Source: Copromyces sp. CBS 386.78 (Eukaryota > Ascomycota > Sordariomycetes > Sordariales > Sordariaceae). Taken from it: 64,000 nt of DNA. A program made the position numbers and the translations under genes. The notes under the pieces are model-generated. The model was not told the DNA's origin, searched no databases, and saw only the letters and a program-made list of their open reading frames with translations. Below are positions 14,900 through 28,546 of this stretch, piece after piece. The stretch spans positions 62,001 to 126,000 of the forward strand of contig MU839165.1 of the NCBI GenBank assembly GCA_030685235.1. The letters are read 5' to 3'. The stretch's first letter is position 1, and each line of letters opens with the position of its first letter.

Positions 14900-14904
14900 G
14901 TAGG

Positions 14905-17900
14905 AATGGATCCGCTCCTCTTTTAATTGCTAAAATTCCGCTATTCGAATATAGAAAAGATATTTTTATTAAAATTAGACCGATCGAATAACGGATCTCC
15001 TCCTTATTTAACAATTTCTATAAAATTAATTAATAGTGTCTTTATAAAATCCTATTTATTAATAGATATATTATTAATTTAAATTCTTATTAGTGTAATA
15101 GGAACGAATTTATTGGTTTTAGAGTTGTTATTGGGGGTAGTATTGCCGTAGTATTTAAATTGTGCCTTGGGGATCCTATTTTTATTATAAGGGACGCCCG
15201 AAAGTTATTTAACTTAATTATAAATAGTTTTAGCGTTAGTAGGGTTATTATAAACGATATTTTCAACGGTAATAGTAATTTTAGTATTTATAAATTTAAT
15301 TATTATAAGGTTCTACTCCTTTATTTTAAAAATAATATCCTTAATTTTAGTCTCTTTAGTAGGGAGTTGATTAGTATTATCTTCCTTTATTGTAAAAGAA
15401 ACCTTCTTTAATATTGTTTTTATTATTAGTACTATTAATATTAATATAAGGGTAGGAGTAGATTTACGTACGCGGGCTTTATTTTCGAGAGTCGTACTAA
15501 GCTATTTAGGTATAGTATTAGTATCCCCTAATATAAAGGGACGAGAAAAAGGAGGTATAATTATAAATTTTTAAATAATATTTTCCGTTTAAAGCTTTTT
15601 TAATTTACTAATAATTATAATAGTGGTCTTCTAAAGGGCGTAAATTTATTCTTCATTATTAATAACTTCTTTAACCCGAATAGAAATAATTAGCTAGGTT
15701 TAAATAATATAAGTGCCGATTACCTAGTTATTAACTAAGGATAAAAGTTTATATAATTTATTAAATACCCCCGTTATATTATAATTAATGGTAGTTCCGG
15801 ATCTCTTTTAGGCTTAAATTTAGTTTTAGTATACCTTAATACTTTTAGGGTTTAGAAGAACTTCGAAAAACGGGACGAATAGCGGGTTATTAGTATTTTT
15901 CTATTACTAATAATTAAATTCCTACTTTTTAAAGTCTTTATAATTAATATATTCGGGATTTAAGGTTATAAGGGAATAAATTAGTTTACTAAGGGTATTA
16001 GCGTTATAAATATAATTAAAGAGGTTTTTATCAATAAAGTTATTATAATTTAATATAGTTCCCTTATAAATAATAAGAAGTATAGACTTCTCTTTATTAT
16101 ATAGCTTTTAAGTTAAAATATTATAATAGGTATTAATATTTTTTTTAGGATAAGTAGTAAAATAATACTCTATTTTTCTATAATAATAATATTATTATAA
16201 ATCCGTTTTTCCTTATTTTCTACGGCCTTTACTTCTATTTTTAATAAATATATTTTAATTAGTTTAAATAGTATTAGTATAAGTATTTAAAATTTAAGTC
16301 GGTTAATAAATAGTAAATTGAGGGGGAATATTAGGGATAACGGCTTATTAGAATTAGTAGTTAATAATAGCGTTTTAGGCGATTATAAACTATTCTATTA
16401 ACTAAGCTAATTTCTTTATAATATCCTCGATAGCTCTAAATCCGGACTTAACTATAATTTTAATTTTAATCCTAATCTTTTTAGTAAAAACCTTTATAAA
16501 AGCTTTTTTTTTAAATAATAAAAAAGAAGAATCTATATTAACGATTTATTTACTTTTACACTTATTTTTTTTAATAGAAATCTCTTCTTTACTATTATTA
16601 ATATTATTGGACTTATTAGTATTTAAATCGTTAAATTACTTAATTACGAATTTAGTTAATTCTTAGGAGAATTTAGTTTATTCTATAATATAAATATTAT
16701 TTTTATACTTCTTTAAGAAGGAAGTAATTATATATTTGGTATTGATATATAATTTCCGGTAGAAATTCTTAACGGTATTACAGTTAGCATTATACTAATT
16801 TATAGTAAATTAGCGAACTAATAAAATTAAATAGGTAAAAATAGTATTAACGATTTTACTTTTTTCGTAAAGGATGCGCTTAGTATAGAATTTTTTTAAT
16901 ATAAAAGAAATATTATTAGTTTGCTTAAAGTCTTTAATTTTGTAGGTTGTTTTGAATTATTAAATAAATTCGTCCTAGGTGTAGATCCTTTTCGTTTTAA
17001 AATCGCGGAAAATACTTTTACCAATATCCTTAGGGTTTTTCTTATATTATTAGAATTAAGTAGTATTTTTAAATTCGTTATTACCGAATTTATAAATTCC
17101 GACTTTTTCTTCGAATAATTTAAAATATTTAGAGATTTTTTTATTATCGAACTTCTTTTTAAGGATAATATTACGAATAAAAGTAATATTATTAGCGAAA
17201 AAGGCGGTAATAGCATTAAAAATTATTTTAATAGCGGTAGAAGAAGTAATAATAGGGGGAAAAATAGTAAAAGGGGTTCCTTTAGAAGAAGTAGTAGAAT
17301 TAAATATATTAGGTGGTATAGATTTATAAATTATAAAAGGGTAAAAGTATTATATAGTATTATATTAATATTTAAAATAATTAATAATATCGGTATTATT
17401 ATTTAGTAAAGTATAAATTTGCCCTTCCTTATTTATATTTTCTTCGTAGAAATATTTTAATATTGCCGGTAAATTAAATCGCTCTTCGGAATTTTATAAT
17501 AATTTTATTTCGAAACTTTCCGAAAAGTAAGTCCCATTAAATACTTCCTTACTAATTACTTTTACCTCTTTTAATAATATTCTAAAATTTTTAAAAATAT
17601 TAAAAAAAGTTTAAATTATTAAAATAAGAAGCCCTATAATAATTTTAATTAATTAAAGAATAAATTCTTTATATAATTTATAAATATTTAATTGCCGAAC
17701 GTTAGTTAATTAAAAATAGATTTTTATTGCCCTATTAACCTTCGGCCTTTATTATTTAAATTCGTTTTCCGAAGTTCTATTTTTATTTTTTCCGATTCGG
17801 TCTCGTTTAATTCTATTGTTTAAATCGGTTCTTTCTTTCTTCGTTTCGGTTTTAATATCTTCTTTTTGAATCGTTAAATTAGGGTTCCTATTAACCGCCA

Positions 17901-19100
17901 CTAATAAATCGTAATATTATTAGGGAAATAGAAATTCGTATATATCCGAAATTAAGGTTTCCTATAAATTAAGTAAAAGATTTCGTTATTAATAGAACCG
18001 ATTAATTCTTCGTTATTCGAATTTCGGCTCTTAAATTAGTATCCCGAAGGCTTTAGGGATAACCTTAGTATTTATAAGAAGCCCCGGCCGAAAACTCTTT
18101 AAGTTTGTATTAATTAATTTAGTTAGGAATTTAAAATTTATTTCGTCCTTATTACTATTTGAAATGGAGGAAAATTATATTAATAAAGGAACGGGGCTAT
18201 ACTATATAAATTTGTATAACGAGGAGTAGATTTAGAATTAATAATTTTATTTGTAGAATTAGATAGAGTTATTAAATTATAGTTATAAAACTATTAAAGG
18301 AAAAATAGAAGGTGAAGTAAAATTTTACTTCTATGCTTTTTTTAAGATAGCGAGGTGCGGATTTAGAGGTCGGTATTAAAGAAGGTAGAAAGTACTTTAC
18401 AAATACGATTAAAGATTTTAAAAAGGAGTATTGCAAAGATTTTAAGAATATTATTGTTTAATTCATTGTTCTCTATTTGCTTCGTTATCTATAATTTGAA
18501 AGGGGATGCTATCCTTCTTATGCTTTTCCATCTTCAATCCTATTTAGCCCTAGAGTAGATCCGCTCCTTAGTATTGTAGTTCTATAAGTATCCTGACATC
18601 TACTCTGACAAAAACGCCCCAACTCATTGTTTAATAATATTTAATCTTTTCTTTCTTAATATTTTTTAAACGTTGGAAAAAGAAGATATTTGAAGAAATT
18701 ATAGCTGAAGAAAATATTGCGTCTTTACCTCTATTTTAAAAGTAACGAAATAATATTTTAATAAAATTAATTTCAATATAGAAGAAAGTAGGGACGGGAA
18801 GTATTTATTTCTTTTATTCCTACTTTTCGCTAGCTTCAATTTCGTAATATTAAATACGCTTAATAAAAGAAGTAGTTTTTTAATTATTATAAATTAGAAT
18901 TAACCGATAAATTAATTCGTTCTTATCGAAAGTAAGACAATTATTCTATAGCTTTTTATAAATCCGGTAAATACTTTTAAACTTTCTTTCATTTTCGTAA
19001 ATAGCTCTAATTTAGAAGCTTAGTAATTCTTAGTATTTTACCTACTTAATAATAGGGAAGGTTAGTAATTTTTTCTTTATTATTAGTAAAATTGTCGTAA
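14905..19100. other. RIP-degraded unidentified repeat between elements A and B
   Basis: This 4.2-kb stretch is A+T rich and holds no intact gene. The longest readable pieces are a plus-strand stretch at 15160-15411 (about 83 codons, continuing with few stops to about 16,050) and overlapping opposite-strand stretches at 16896-17216. The minus-strand piece has a basic, Ser/Thr/Pro-containing end and could be gag of element C, which would make element A an insertion inside element C; this is inference. An 11-mer (GATCCGCTCCT) occurs at 14909-14919 and again at 18558-18568. A 9-bp inverted repeat (AGAGTAGAT / ATCTACTCT) bounds 18552-18606. Confidence 0.5.
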
Positions 19101-19105
19101 TATTG

Positions 19106-19394
19106 TATAAGGATATAGAGCAGGAGGCCTGGGACAGGCCGACACAAGGCAAGGCTACTAGGCCTAACCTAATACGGGATATAGAATAAGTTCGATAAGC
19201 GAAACCGATAAGGGTAGAGGCGTTCGGTCGGAATACGAGCGCCGAAGGCCGGGCCTACTAAGGGCTCGTACGAATATAAAAACCTTTATAACTTAACTAA
19301 TCCTTTCCAATTAATTAAATTAAAGTCTTTTAATAAAAATAAACCTACTTTATATATTAAAGTATTTCCTACCCTATCGTACTAAAACTTTATA
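19106..19394 (+). repeat. 5' LTR of element B
   Basis: This 289-bp LTR starts with a RIP-altered TATAAGGATA (TGTAAGGATA in element A) and ends in TTTATA (TTTACA elsewhere). The outer 90 bp keep CAGG, CTGGGACAGG and CACAAGG words. The inner third (about 19,280-19,394) is converted to A+T. Confidence 0.93.
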
Positions 19395-19699
19395 ATTCTT
19401 TAATTTCCTAAAATATTTATTTATAAAAGCCGGGAATATAATTAATATATAAAAGGAAAGTACTAATACCCGAAGTACAATACGTCGCCGCGGGCGCTCT
19501 TTAAAGCGTAAAGTTAGCCCGGACGAATTTATATTAAATTAAAGCTATCTAGAAAAATTGGGCAAAAAGACTTATAACGCTACTAAAATTCGGGATAATA
19601 CTATTAATAATTAAATAAGTAATTATTAATTCGCCGATAAATAACCGATTAACGAACCCGATAGCCCTACAATTTAAATTAAAGAGTAGTATATCGACG

Positions 19700-22600
19700 T
19701 AGAATCTATTACAACTATAATTAATTAAATTCTAAAATTAGAATTTAAAAGTATTTTTATATAGGGAACTTCGTTAAAATAGCGTTAGAAATATTACTAT
19801 TCTAAATATTCGTATATTTTACGCATTTACAAATCGTATAATCCCTACTAGCGCTATAAATATTATTCCCCCGAATAGAAAGCGAAATATATATTATAAT
19901 ATTATTTTAATATCCCTATATACTATTATAACCGTTTTCGTTCGCTACGTAAAAAGGCCTAGCCGACTTAGTATTATAATTATAATCCTTCTATTTAATC
20001 GGAAAATTATATTAAATCCCAATTATTTATACGATCGCTTATATTAACCTAAAATAAATTTTATAATCCTTCGTAATTAAAAAACGACGAAGATTATTAA
20101 AAGTAATTAAAAAAATACTATATTCGTAAATATTATCGTTTAATTATCGACAACTTCGACTTTCGCAAATTAATCGTTATACTAAGGGAATTATAAGCGA
20201 CTATTTAAATTATAATATAAGAAAAAATTAATTAGGCTCCTAATATAAAAATTCTTACGTATAGTATTCGCCGTTTTATTACGTCTAATACTAATACCGA
20301 AGTCGAAAATTGGATTAAAAGTTTATAAAATAGTAACCGAATATAAAAAAACGTTAACGACTATTAAAAGATCCTATAAATATAAACCTATATAGAAGAG
20401 AAGTTAGCTATATTATAACGAACCTTCGCTATTATATTATAGGATAATAAAAATAAAAAACGGGACGCTATATAGGAAGAGTTTTTTAAATTCGTATATA
20501 AGGAATATATTATACTTAAATACTATAAGATAAATATCCGGGCCGAAATTTATAATATACGTTAAAAAAATAACGAAAACTTATAAATCTTCTTCGAAAA
20601 ATTTAATATTTATTACTATAAATTTAAATAGGATATTAAAAATAATAAAGATATTATTTATACTTTCTTCTTTAAATTAATATTTAAAATTAAATAATAT
20701 TTCGAAATTTTAAATATTTCCGTCGTTAATATATAGGAAATTATATAGAAAGCTTCGGCGTAATAAATAAAAGACGTTAAATAGAAGTAAAGAAGGAAGG
20801 AAAATTCCTTAAAACTTTAGGACAATAATTATTCGAAGTAATATAATAATAATTATAGCAACCGATTGGAATAAAACCGGGACTAGTAACGTTCTTTCCG
20901 GGATTACTAAAAGAGAGACCGGTCTCCGGATAAATAGGAATTAAATTCCCGAACTTCTTAGTAAAAATATTATAATTACTAAGAAAAGGGATATATTACT
21001 TAGAATTATTTTAAAAAATTTAAGACGGACGGGTATAAGCCGTATGAAAGAGCGGCAGTCTAAAGTATTTCGGCTAATAAATTATTAGAAAATTCTAAGA
21101 AGATCGAAGAATTATCCGACTCCTTAATATCGTTAAAAGATTAAACCCTTTAAATAAGCCGTTATTTAAAGAGGTTATTAATTTTAAGACGGCCGGAAAA
21201 ATAGCCTAATAAAGATAATAGTAGTAGTAATAACGTCGAAGGGTCGCTAATAGGAGGTCGATATAGACTTAAATACGGGTATAAAAGTTAATACAATTTA
21301 TAAAAACTTCGTTAGGAGGTATAAGCTAAAATAGGTCGTAATTATAGTAATATTTATATTTATAGGTACGAACGGTAGAGAAATAAAGTATTATAGAATT
21401 TTCGAAATTACCCTCTTATTAAAAAATATAAATAATTAAGAACGAAAAACGATATAATTATTTTATACTATCTGTAGAAATGTATATATATTACTATTAT
21501 TAATATTAATACCGGGTATAAGTTCGGAAAGTATTGTTATATATATATATAATAATAAATTCGAATTTAATAAATTTTAAATAATAGATTTAGAATTTTT
21601 CGTATGTAAAGTAATATAAAGCGAAAGGGCTTTTATCGCCTTTATAACGGCGGTATATAATCCTTTAAAACCTACCTTTAAAAATATCAATAAAGACGAA
21701 GAAAATATTATTAACGGGCCGGCAATAATTTTACTGGTATTAAAGGAATTCGAATTTTACTTTTTAGAGGAAGGGGCTAAAGCGTTCCCTACCTTCCCTA
21801 ATATAAAATATACTATTAAAGTTAAAGAAGGGGAAATTATATTAGAAAAAGCGATTTACCCCCTATTAAAGGTTTAATTAAATATATTCTACGATTATTT
21901 AGAAGAAAATTTGCGAACCGGACGGATCTAGCATTTAAATAGCCCGGTAAAAGCGTTAGTCCTATTTATACTTAAGAAGGATAGCTCCCTACGGCTTTAT
22001 ATAAATTATTATAAATTTAATAAAATTACTATTAAAAATTACTACCTATTTCCGTTAATCGGCGAATTAATAGACCGTTTAATAGGCGTTAAAATCTTTT
22101 TTAAAGTCGATTTAAAAGAAATTTACTATAGAATTCGTATTAAGGAAGGGGACGAATAGAAAACGGCGTTTAAAACCCGATATAAATACTTCGAATATAT
22201 AATTATATTATTTAACTTAATAAACGCCCCGGCTACCTTTTAAACGTATATATATAGAATTTTAGCAGGTTTAATTAATAAAATTTATATTATTTGCTTT
22301 AATAATATCCTTATATTCTCGTAGAATAAAAAAGAATATAATAAATACTTATAATTAGTATTCGAACGTTTAAAGGATGCCTAATTCTATATAAAATTAT
22401 TTAAATATAAATTTTATAAAGAGTATATAAATTTCTTCGGCTACCGAATTATAATTTAAAATATTATAATAGATTTTAAAAGAATAAAGGCAATTAAGGA
22501 GTAGCCTAGGCCGGAATCCTTCTACAATATATAAATATTCTTAAAGTTTACGAACTTTTATTAGCGGTTTATTTATTAGTATTCTAAATTAATAGCCCCG

Positions 22601-24830
22601 TTAATAGACTTCTTAAAAGGAAATTAAAACGGAAAGAAGAAAGGGCCTTTTAAATAATTAGAGGCAACTAATAAAATATTCGAAATATTTAAAAAAAAAA
22701 TTATATTAGCGCCTATCTTCTAATATTAAGATTAATCGAAGGAAGTACGGGTAAAAATAGATATTTCGGTAAAAATTATTTTAAATATCCTATTTTAAAA
22801 AATAGGTAATTAATAATATCCGATAGCCTTTTTTTTAAAAAAGTTTATAGAGATGGAATAATATTAATATATAGGCTAATAGGAACTCTTTGCAATTATT
22901 ATAAATTTAGAATATTAAAACTATTATTTAAAGGAATTACTTTAAAAATTCTAAATCTTTATAGATTATTAAATATTAACGAGCATTATCGAATTATTAG
23001 CGAAGGACTTCCGAAGGAAGTTCGTACGGTAAATATATCGATTATTGTAATTTAATTTTAATATTACCTACTAGCCGGATAAAATTAATTTAATAAATAA
23101 TTTATTTACAAAATTAGATTATATAAAGAGGGAAATAAAATACGGCGACGTCCTATTAATATTCTAACGGAAATTAAAATTAATATAATAATTCTCTTTC
23201 GAAATAAGGAAGATATTCGAAGTAAAATTCCCTTACGAATATAAGAAATAGTTTATAATCTATTTATTTATTAAATAAATTAAAAAAGTTATTTAGTTAG
23301 CGATTTATCGGATATAGGAAATCGAATTAAAAGATAACCTATTTCCCTAAATCCTATTTAGAAGGATCGTTAGGAAGATTTTACGTAAGGAATACCCCTT
23401 TATAACTAAAGAGAATTAAAAGTTTTATATTATTATAAAAGAATTCTAACTTAGAAATTCTAATATTACCGACCTAGCGGCGGCCGTACGAATAAAAAGC
23501 TCTATAATTAAAGAATATAAATTAGACGATTAAAAGGTCTTATAATTTAAAAGACGGTTAGTAATCTTTAATAAGGGTTTACTATATAAGGAATTCCTAC
23601 GTAATTATTATAATAACCCGAAGGCAAATTATATAAGTATTTTTAAAATATTGGATTTAATTAAAAAAAAGTTCTATTAAAAAAACTTCGCTATTAACCT
23701 AAGGGAATATATTAGTAAATACGAATTGTATTAAAGAATATAATAATTTAAATACAAATTTTACGGAGATTTATAATTTTTATTATGATTAGAACAACCT
23801 TTTTAAAAAATTAATATAAATTTTATTACCGGCCTACCACCGAATTAAGGGCTTTATAATAATATATATAATATTATTTTAATTATTATTAATCGGTTTA
23901 CAAAATTCGTAATAATAATACCTATTAAAAAGACCTTTAATACTATAGAAATAATTAATCTCCTTTATAAATACGTAGAATATTATTTTAATTTCCCTTT
24001 AAGAATTATTAATAATAAAAATAAATTATTTACTAATAAATTCTAAAAAGAATTTACTAAGACCCGAAGTATATTACGTCGGCTATTTATTACGTTCTAC
24101 CCCTAAATTAATAAATAAACGGAACGAATATATTAAATAATTGAAAAACTCCTCTATATTAATATAATTAAAAAGGATAATATTATATAATCCCGCTAAT
24201 TATAAGAAGCTAAATTCGCTTATAATAATTCTAAATACGTAATTATAAGAGTATTACCGTTCGAAGCCCTATACGGTTTCTATTTTCGTATAATTAAATA
24301 TATAGAAGGATGCTACAAATAAAAAATTTAAGGAGTAAAAGAGTATTTATAGCGTTTAAAAGCCGTATAGAAGTTTATACGCTAATATTAGGAACGGGCC
24401 GTTAAAAATTAAAAAAAAGGGTATAATAAATAATATACGCCGATTAAATTCCGATTAAACGACTTCGTAAGATTATTTACTAAAAACTTTCGTTTTTAAA
24501 ATTATAAATTTATATTTACTTTTATTAAAATTAAAATAATTGAGTGGATTAAGTCTTAAATATACCGAATTATTTTACTTATAAAATATTAAAGGATATA
24601 TAACGTATTTTTAATAAGTTTATTCGAATTATAGAAGATTAATAGTAAATTCGTTAACGAAATACCGCTATTAGAATTAATAGAAAATTAGGATAAATAG
24701 GAAATAGAGGAAATTGTAAATTACTAAAGGAAAAGGGCAAACGAAAAATTTTTAATTAAATAAACGGGATAGCCTATTAAATATAATATTTAAAAACCGG
24801 TAAAATACTTATATAATACGTAGAAAGTAT
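19700..24830 (+). pseudogene. gag-pol with chromodomain of element B (RIP-inactivated)
   Basis: Gag: the region around 20,460-20,760 resembles a capsid-type helical domain, followed by a zinc-knuckle relic near 20,960-21,010 in which Cys codons now read Tyr. RT: an LFILKKDSSLRLYINYYKFNK-like segment, a KVDLKEIYYRIRIKEGDE-like segment and a catalytic motif reading CFNNILIF at about 22,295-22,315, whose two Asp codons have become AAT (22,301-22,306). Integrase: NRFTKFVIII- and FEALYGF-like motifs at about 23,890-24,290. Chromodomain: an EIEEIV...FLIK...G pattern at about 24,680-24,790. The order is that of a chromovirus. In-frame TAA/TAG stops and the lost catalytic Asp pair show that the copy is dead. 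Confidence 0.8.
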
Positions 24831-24849
24831 TTTCTAAATATTAGAAAAT

Positions 24850-27800
24850 TAAATAATAAATATATAAGAAGTAAGATAATATAAATTAGTAAAATAAATA
24901 AAGAGAATTCTATTCTACTATAAAGAATTATATTTATATTAAATAATTTAATACGAAGCCGACGGGAAGGCGAATAGAAGGTTTAAATATTAAAAAATAA
25001 ATAAAAAATTTAATAATTTACTAAAGAAAACCTATAATTAACCCGCTATTTATAATATTTATTAAAACTATTAATATTAGTAGCGGATTTAAATACGTTT
25101 CGTTTCCGGGGAGAACGGCGGGCTATAAATAATTAATTATTAATAGAAGAATTAAAAAAAAAATTTAAATAAATAATTATAAAGGAAATAAGACCGATAT
25201 CTTTACTTTTATTTTTCTTAACGGTAGAAGGATAATAATTAAGCCTATAGGGCGAAATTATAAAGGTAAAAGCCGAAGGAGAGCCGATTAAAAGGCGTTA
25301 AAAAATAATTAAAAATAATATTTAAATATTACCCTTTTTAAAAAGGAGTGGGCAAGTACGTTTAAAAGGGTTAATTATAATAATAAGGCCCGTTTTAGCC
25401 GAAGGGCCGCCGATAATAATTTTAAATTTTATTAAAGGACGAAGAGAAAGTAATTTAAATTAATTAATAAATAGTAAACTAACGCTAATAGAGGGGTTTA
25501 TTTCGGCTTATATAGTAGTAAGAGAATATATACTAATAATTATACCCTATATAGACAGGGACGTAGGAAAATTAAATTCGGATAATAGGGTTAATATATA
25601 AGGATTATTAACGTTTATTAAATTATAAAAGTAGGTAAATAAATTAAATTCTTTAAAAGGTATATTTAAAGAAGGATAGGGGATATAAGGAAATATAATT
25701 AAAGGGGGACGAAATATCGAAGGACTAGTAATTATAATAAACCCCGCTTTAAAATAATATTCTTACGTAGAAAGGGGCATAAAGGGTCTTTTAACGGCGA
25801 ATAAGAGGCGAAAAATTAATTATATAATTAAAAGTTCGGAAGGGTTATAAAATAATTATATTAAACGCGAACGTTTTCTATTCGGATTATACTAACCTAC
25901 TTTATTATTAATATTTATATCCTTTTATAGTAAAATAAATTTAAAAAAGTTTCGGGAGCCGGTATAATAGAAATATAGCAATTTAAAAGCGATTTTAACT
26001 TACGAATTTCTTAATAGAGAGGGGTTAATATATAACGGCGTTCTAATAAGAATTAATAATACTAAAAATATTAATTATATATTATAGAAATCTTAAAACG
26101 AAGGCGAGAACTATTACTTAAGGAATCGTTTAAAAGAGGACAATAAATATTATTTATAATAAAGGTTACTAAATTACCTTTAATAGTAAAAATCTCCCCG
26201 CTTTATTATATAAAGGGATAATTATAATTAAAAATAAAAGTAATTAAAAAAAGGTTTAAAAGTATATTAAAGACCGATAATTCGCCGATAAATTATAAAT
26301 TTAAGGAAGTACTACCCTCCGAAAATTCGGCGAAGGATTTAATATTAATATTTATTAAATTAAAGGTAAAATTATTATTATTTAGGTTATTAAATATAGA
26401 ATTAATATATTAAAGAGAAGCTTCGGGGTTAGGTTTAATAATATTATTATATTCGTTATTTAAAGAAGAAGGGTTAAATAAATTCGAAATAAACGAATTC
26501 CGCGAATAAGAAAAATAAAAAGAATTAAATAAATTATAAAGTTCCGAAGCCCTACTGCCTAAAGAATTAATTATAAAGGAAATACTATTATTATTTTCCT
26601 CGTTATTAAAAATTATTTAATCGGTAATAGGGGAAGCGCTAGGGGAAAGGCCGTTATCTTCGGGCGTAATTTTATTAAATTCGGGGATAATTTAAATATT
26701 ATAAATAAAGAAAACGTATTAATAAATAATAAGATTATTAATAATACGAAATACTAATAGGACGAATTAAAAATAAAAATTAATAAGAATAAAGGGAAAA
26801 AGGATCGGATCGTTAAAACGGATAGTCGGCGACTAATAATTATTATTTTCTTCGTTATTAATAATATAATATAGAGTTTAAATATTAAAAATATAATTCT
26901 ATTTAAAAAGTAGTACTAGACGGGTAATATAAAGCTTAATATAATAGTAGGCGTTCGGTTAAAGAATATACAATTTAATTCTAAATTCTAAGCCGGTAGA
27001 TAATAATTCCCGTATTTTTATATAAATAGAAAATAGAAGTCTATAGCGCTAATCTTTTTTCTATTTTTAAAATTAATAAATAGAGAACTTATATAACCGC
27101 CAGGCGATAAATTAATTTAAAGCTATCCCTACCGAAAGTAGAACGCTAAGCGCCTATTCGGCGAAGGGTAAATTACCAGTAAATACAGCTATAGTTTCAG
27201 AATATTAAGCAATATTCATATATATATTAAGGCGGAAACTATAATATAAAATAATTATAATAATAAAAACGAAATAATATAACGAACGTATTTCTTTTAA
27301 AAGTTCGCCGAGAATAGCTTTATCGCAATTAATCGCCGCCTATTCGTTAATAAATTTACTAAAACAGTTATACGAATTCTTAATAAAATACAAGCCTTTC
27401 GAAATATTTATACGAACGCGTATAGGAATATTCGTAATATTACTATAAAAAGGATTATTACTATAATAAGCCTAAATATAACGAAAGATATTTAATATAT
27501 AATACTAATAATACTAGAATATCCTTAAGAATTTAAGAGGGATTTAACCGATAAATATTAATTAATAAAGTACTTCGGGAATTAAAAAGGAAAAATATAT
27601 ACTAAGCGGTAGGCCTTACTCTATACCTAATAATAAACATAAATATTTTCTAAATTTTCGGTCTATAAATAATAAGGGAATAAAGGATTTAAATATATAA
27701 TAAACGAATATTATAAATAAAGCGTCGCTTCGCTATCCTAAATATAATAATAAAATTAATATAAATTACCGAATAAACACCTATAAATATAGAAGAAGGA

Positions 27801-28531
27801 AATTATATATTTATACCTAAATAAAAGGAAAGCCTTTTACTGTATTAAAGGGGTAATAATATAAAATTCGCTCCATTACAATATAAGAGAAGTTAATTAT
27901 AATACGGAGAAATTCGCTACTATTAATAAAGCTTTCGAAGACTAATATTTAAATATATTAAACTATTATAACAACGGGTCGGCGAAAATAAATTTAAAGA
28001 AATAAAAATTATACGAAAAATAAATATAATAAAAGAAATTAATTTAAAAAGGGGTAATTAATTTACAAATCGGTAAATAATCGTAATATATAAAAAGGTA
28101 TAATAAAAGAGGTTAATTAAAGAAAAAATAATTAATATAAAAGTCGGCGAATAATTGTAATATATAAAGATAGGACGCGTTTACTACGAAAATAAAAGGT
28201 ATACGGTTATTTAAAAACTAAGTACTTAAGGGGGGGAATAATATTAATAAATTACGAAAAACCCTAAATAACGGATAAAAAGTAAAATATTACATTTATA
28301 TACTAAATAAAATACAGGTAGCGAATAAGAAGTAAAATATTACGTCCGTATATTAAATAAAATATAAATAGTAAATAAGAAATAGAATATTACGTCCGTA
28401 CGTATAAAAACGCTTAAAAGGAAGGGGACGGCTAGGGATTCGCTAATAAGGCCCTACTAAAATAATAGGGTATATAATTATAAAATAATAAGATAATACA
28501 TATATATAAATTATAAAGGACTATAATTTCT
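24850..28531. other. 3.7-kb segment between chromodomain and 3' LTR of element B
   Basis: This is the counterpart of 5457-9170 in element A. The two copies align over most of the segment in one antisense frame (for example plus-strand A about 6,850-7,020 with reverse-complemented B about 26,980-27,160). They are clearly divergent over a short tract near A 7,040-7,110. On the sense strand about 25,200-25,900 is also readable with few stops. No domain recognised. Confidence 0.5.
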
Positions 28532-28546
28532 AGAAGGGAGGATAAT
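28532..28546 (+). promoter_or_regulatory. polypurine tract of element B
   Basis: A purine-rich run (AGAAGGGAGGATAAT) ends immediately before the 3' LTR start, the position where plus-strand DNA synthesis is primed in LTR retrotransposons. Element A has an equivalent run at plus-strand 5457-5467. Confidence 0.6.
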
